A DNA stretch of 6,741 bases from Candidatus Aenigmatarchaeota archaeon. GTDB taxonomy: Archaea > Aenigmatarchaeota > Aenigmatarchaeia > QMZP01 > JACQNV01. Positions 5,476 to 6,741 of the stretch are shown one piece after another. Under the pieces are notes generated by a model. That model was not told the DNA's origin. It saw only the letters and a list, made by a program, of their open reading frames with translations, and ran no database searches. Both the position numbers and the translations under genes were made by a program. The stretch covers positions 1 through 6,741 of the forward strand of contig JACQNV010000013.1 of assembly GCA_016202865.1 (NCBI GenBank), read 5' to 3'. Every line of letters begins with the position of its first letter. Positions within the stretch are counted from its first letter, which is position 1.

Positions 5476-6340
5476 TGCGAGCGAAGGTAGTTTATGGGAT
5501 CCAACTCCACCTAAACAGTTCATGGGTTTTGGATATAATCCAGATCTATCTTCATTAGGTGAACGGTTAGATATATTGAACTTCTTCTCATGGATGAAAA
5601 AAATAAAGGATGTAGAACAAACAAAATGGTTTATTTACGATGCGAGTGGTTATTATATTGTAAATAGAACACCAGAAAGAAGCATCTTAAAGCTGGGACA
5701 ATATCCAAAAGCGGGGCAAATTCTTGAAGTTTTAGCGGCTGAGCAAGATAAATCAAAAAGAAAAGACATAATGGAAAACTGTGACATCCGAAGATTGTAT
5801 CTTGAAAAGCTAATTCAAATATCAGAAATCGGAGCAGACTACATTGATTCTAGAGATGTTTTTAGAGTAGATGAAAGATATCAAAGGGCCTTAGACGCAG
5901 CATTATGTACTGTAAGAAAGCTTGAAGTTGACAATCCGCAACTTCTTAGTTTGATATTTCCAAAAAACTCAAATTCAGCCAGCAGATTATATTTGCCTCT
6001 AGAAATTGCCGAGGTAATATACTTGAAAGATGTTTTTGGTGTTGAGTGTAAATTTGGTCCAGAAACAGAATTGTGGTTTGATGATGCAGTTCTTGAAGCA
6101 ATGCGGGGGGCAACTTATCAAGCGAGGCGTTGTGTATCAGGACCGAGAAAACCTGGATACCTAAGCGACAGAAACGTTATATGGACATGTTCTCCCGATA
6201 ATTTTGTTGATACTCTCTTGAAATATGATACTGAATATAGAACCTTTGTTGAGCGCTATGCGAGTCCATTTAAACAACAAGGCGAATTCCTAGAAGACTG
6301 TGTAAAACGACTTAGAGATGAATTGAGGGTATCTATATGA
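5453..6340 (+). CDS. Unassigned 295-residue protein, possibly cyclodipeptide-synthase-like
   Basis: No family is firmly recognised and there is no signal peptide or membrane segment. The order of elements resembles tRNA-dependent cyclodipeptide synthases, which have a class I aminoacyl-tRNA-synthetase-like fold. These are a strand and glycine turn FMGFGYNPDLSS (23-34), a helix, the strand KWFIYDA (58-64), a basic stretch KSKRKDIMENCDIRR (100-114), long helices to 158, and YLPLEIAEVIYL (180-191). In the last, Tyr180 and Glu184 keep the Y-x-x-x-E spacing of the AlbC residues Tyr178 and Glu182. GVECKFGPETELWFD (196-210) follows. The catalytic-serine motif GxSxGNS of the classical enzymes is not evident, so the assignment is tentative. 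GTG 5453 is the first start after an in-frame TAG (5441-5443) and has a poor Shine-Dalgarno site; ATG 5522 (residue 24) is an alternative that would remove DASEGSLWDP. The stop overlaps the racemase start as ATGA, implying co-translation. Confidence 0.85.
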   Translation: MNSGLIIDASEGSLWDPTPPKQFMGFGYNPDLSSLGERLDILNFFSWMKKIKDVEQTKWFIYDASGYYIVNRTPERSILKLGQYPKAGQILEVLAAEQDKSKRKDIMENCDIRRLYLEKLIQISEIGADYIDSRDVFRVDERYQRALDAALCTVRKLEVDNPQLLSLIFPKNSNSASRLYLPLEIAEVIYLKDVFGVECKFGPETELWFDDAVLEAMRGATYQARRCVSGPRKPGYLSDRNVIWTCSPDNFVDTLLKYDTEYRTFVERYASPFKQQGEFLEDCVKRLRDELRVSI

Positions 6341-6741
6341 AAAAGTACAAAAAAATAGGAGTAATTGGTGGAATGGGACCAGAATCTACTATAATTTTCT
6401 ATCAAGAAATTGTAAGAGTTTTTCAAAATAAATTCAATGCAAAATACGATTCTGATTATCCCGAAATGATGATATCAAATCTCCCGATACCGGATGTTGT
6501 TGAAAACCTACAAAATCCAAACGCGATAATAGAGATGATAAAAGAAAACTCGAAGAAATTGGAAAGCGCTGGTATGGATTTTATAGCCATCCCATGCAAT
6601 ACTGTTAACCTATTCTATGATATGTTTTCTAGAAGCGTTTCAATACCTATATTAAACATAATAGAAGAAACAGTAAAAAAAGTAAAATCAGCAGGATACA
6701 AAAAAGTCGGTTTATTGGCCACAGAAACAACAATTAAAAAC
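6337..6741 (+). CDS. Aspartate/glutamate racemase family protein, N-terminal part (cut by window end)
   Basis: The first 135 residues of an Asp/Glu racemase superfamily enzyme, which inverts the alpha-carbon of acidic amino acids (or related substrates) by a cofactor-free two-cysteine mechanism. The opening strand and glycine loop, IGVIGGMGPEST (7-18), is typical of the aspartate racemase branch. DFIAIPCNTVN (81-91) carries the first catalytic cysteine, Cys87. IPILNIIEETV (103-113) and KKVGLLATETTIKN (122-135) also fit. The second catalytic cysteine lies beyond the window, so activity cannot be judged. ATG 6337 overlaps the preceding stop by four bases (ATGA) and is preceded by GAGGG (6325-6329) at 7 bases, giving firm support for the start and for operon membership. 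The coding sequence is visibly A-rich, with many AAA and ATA codons, as in gene 5. Confidence 0.9.
   Translation, partial: MKKYKKIGVIGGMGPESTIIFYQEIVRVFQNKFNAKYDSDYPEMMISNLPIPDVVENLQNPNAIIEMIKENSKKLESAGMDFIAIPCNTVNLFYDMFSRSVSIPILNIIEETVKKVKSAGYKKVGLLATETTIKN

Noticed and set aside
5121..6340. MazE-like antitoxin with gene 5 as its toxin
   Set aside because: Gene 5 is 295 residues with no MazF, PIN or other toxin motif, and it is tightly coupled to a racemase gene rather than forming a two-gene unit.

Overview
The window looks like a piece of an AT-rich archaeal genome, possibly from a small-genome (DPANN-like) lineage or an environmental assembly. The main reason is promoter layout: the gene at 3527 has a clean TATA box (TTTATAAAA) centred 25 bases before its ATG and no Shine-Dalgarno sequence, which is the archaeal leaderless arrangement. 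The first gene has a similar layout. Other genes carry GAGGT, GGGTGA or GGGAGGAG ribosome sites. A candidate-phylum bacterium is not excluded, because intein-bearing class II ribonucleotide reductases occur there too.

All genes are on the + strand. Region 1 (48-3401) is an adenosylcobalamin-dependent class II ribonucleotide reductase (NrdJ) of 1117 codons, interrupted by a 404-residue intein with a two-motif LAGLIDADG homing endonuclease. The intein sits directly before the catalytic thiyl-radical cysteine, which therefore also serves as the +1 splicing nucleophile. Region 2 (3527-4309) is an unrecognised 260-residue protein with its own promoter. Region 3 (4368-5024) is a CobA/BtuR-type cob(I)alamin adenosyltransferase, the enzyme that makes the cofactor NrdJ needs. 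Regions 1 and 3 are thus functionally linked, and region 2 lies between them.

Region 4 (5121-5420) is a small AbrB/SpoVT/MazE-fold DNA-binding protein, preceded by a TATA element embedded in an inverted repeat. Region 5 (5453-6340) is a 295-residue protein that I do not firmly recognise. Its layout and a Y-x-x-x-E motif suggest a distant relative of tRNA-dependent cyclodipeptide synthases. It overlaps by ATGA with region 6 (6337 to the window end), the N-terminal part of an Asp/Glu racemase family enzyme with its first catalytic cysteine. Regions 4-6 look like one operon: a regulator, a putative amino-acid or aminoacyl-tRNA-using enzyme, and a racemase.

The junctions before genes 4 and 5 are unusual. 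Each holds a short ORF that overlaps the start of the downstream gene in another frame. The gene 4/5 junction also has the strongest Shine-Dalgarno site in the window and two inverted repeats, one covering the GTG start of gene 5. No tRNA, rRNA, CRISPR array or insertion sequence was seen.
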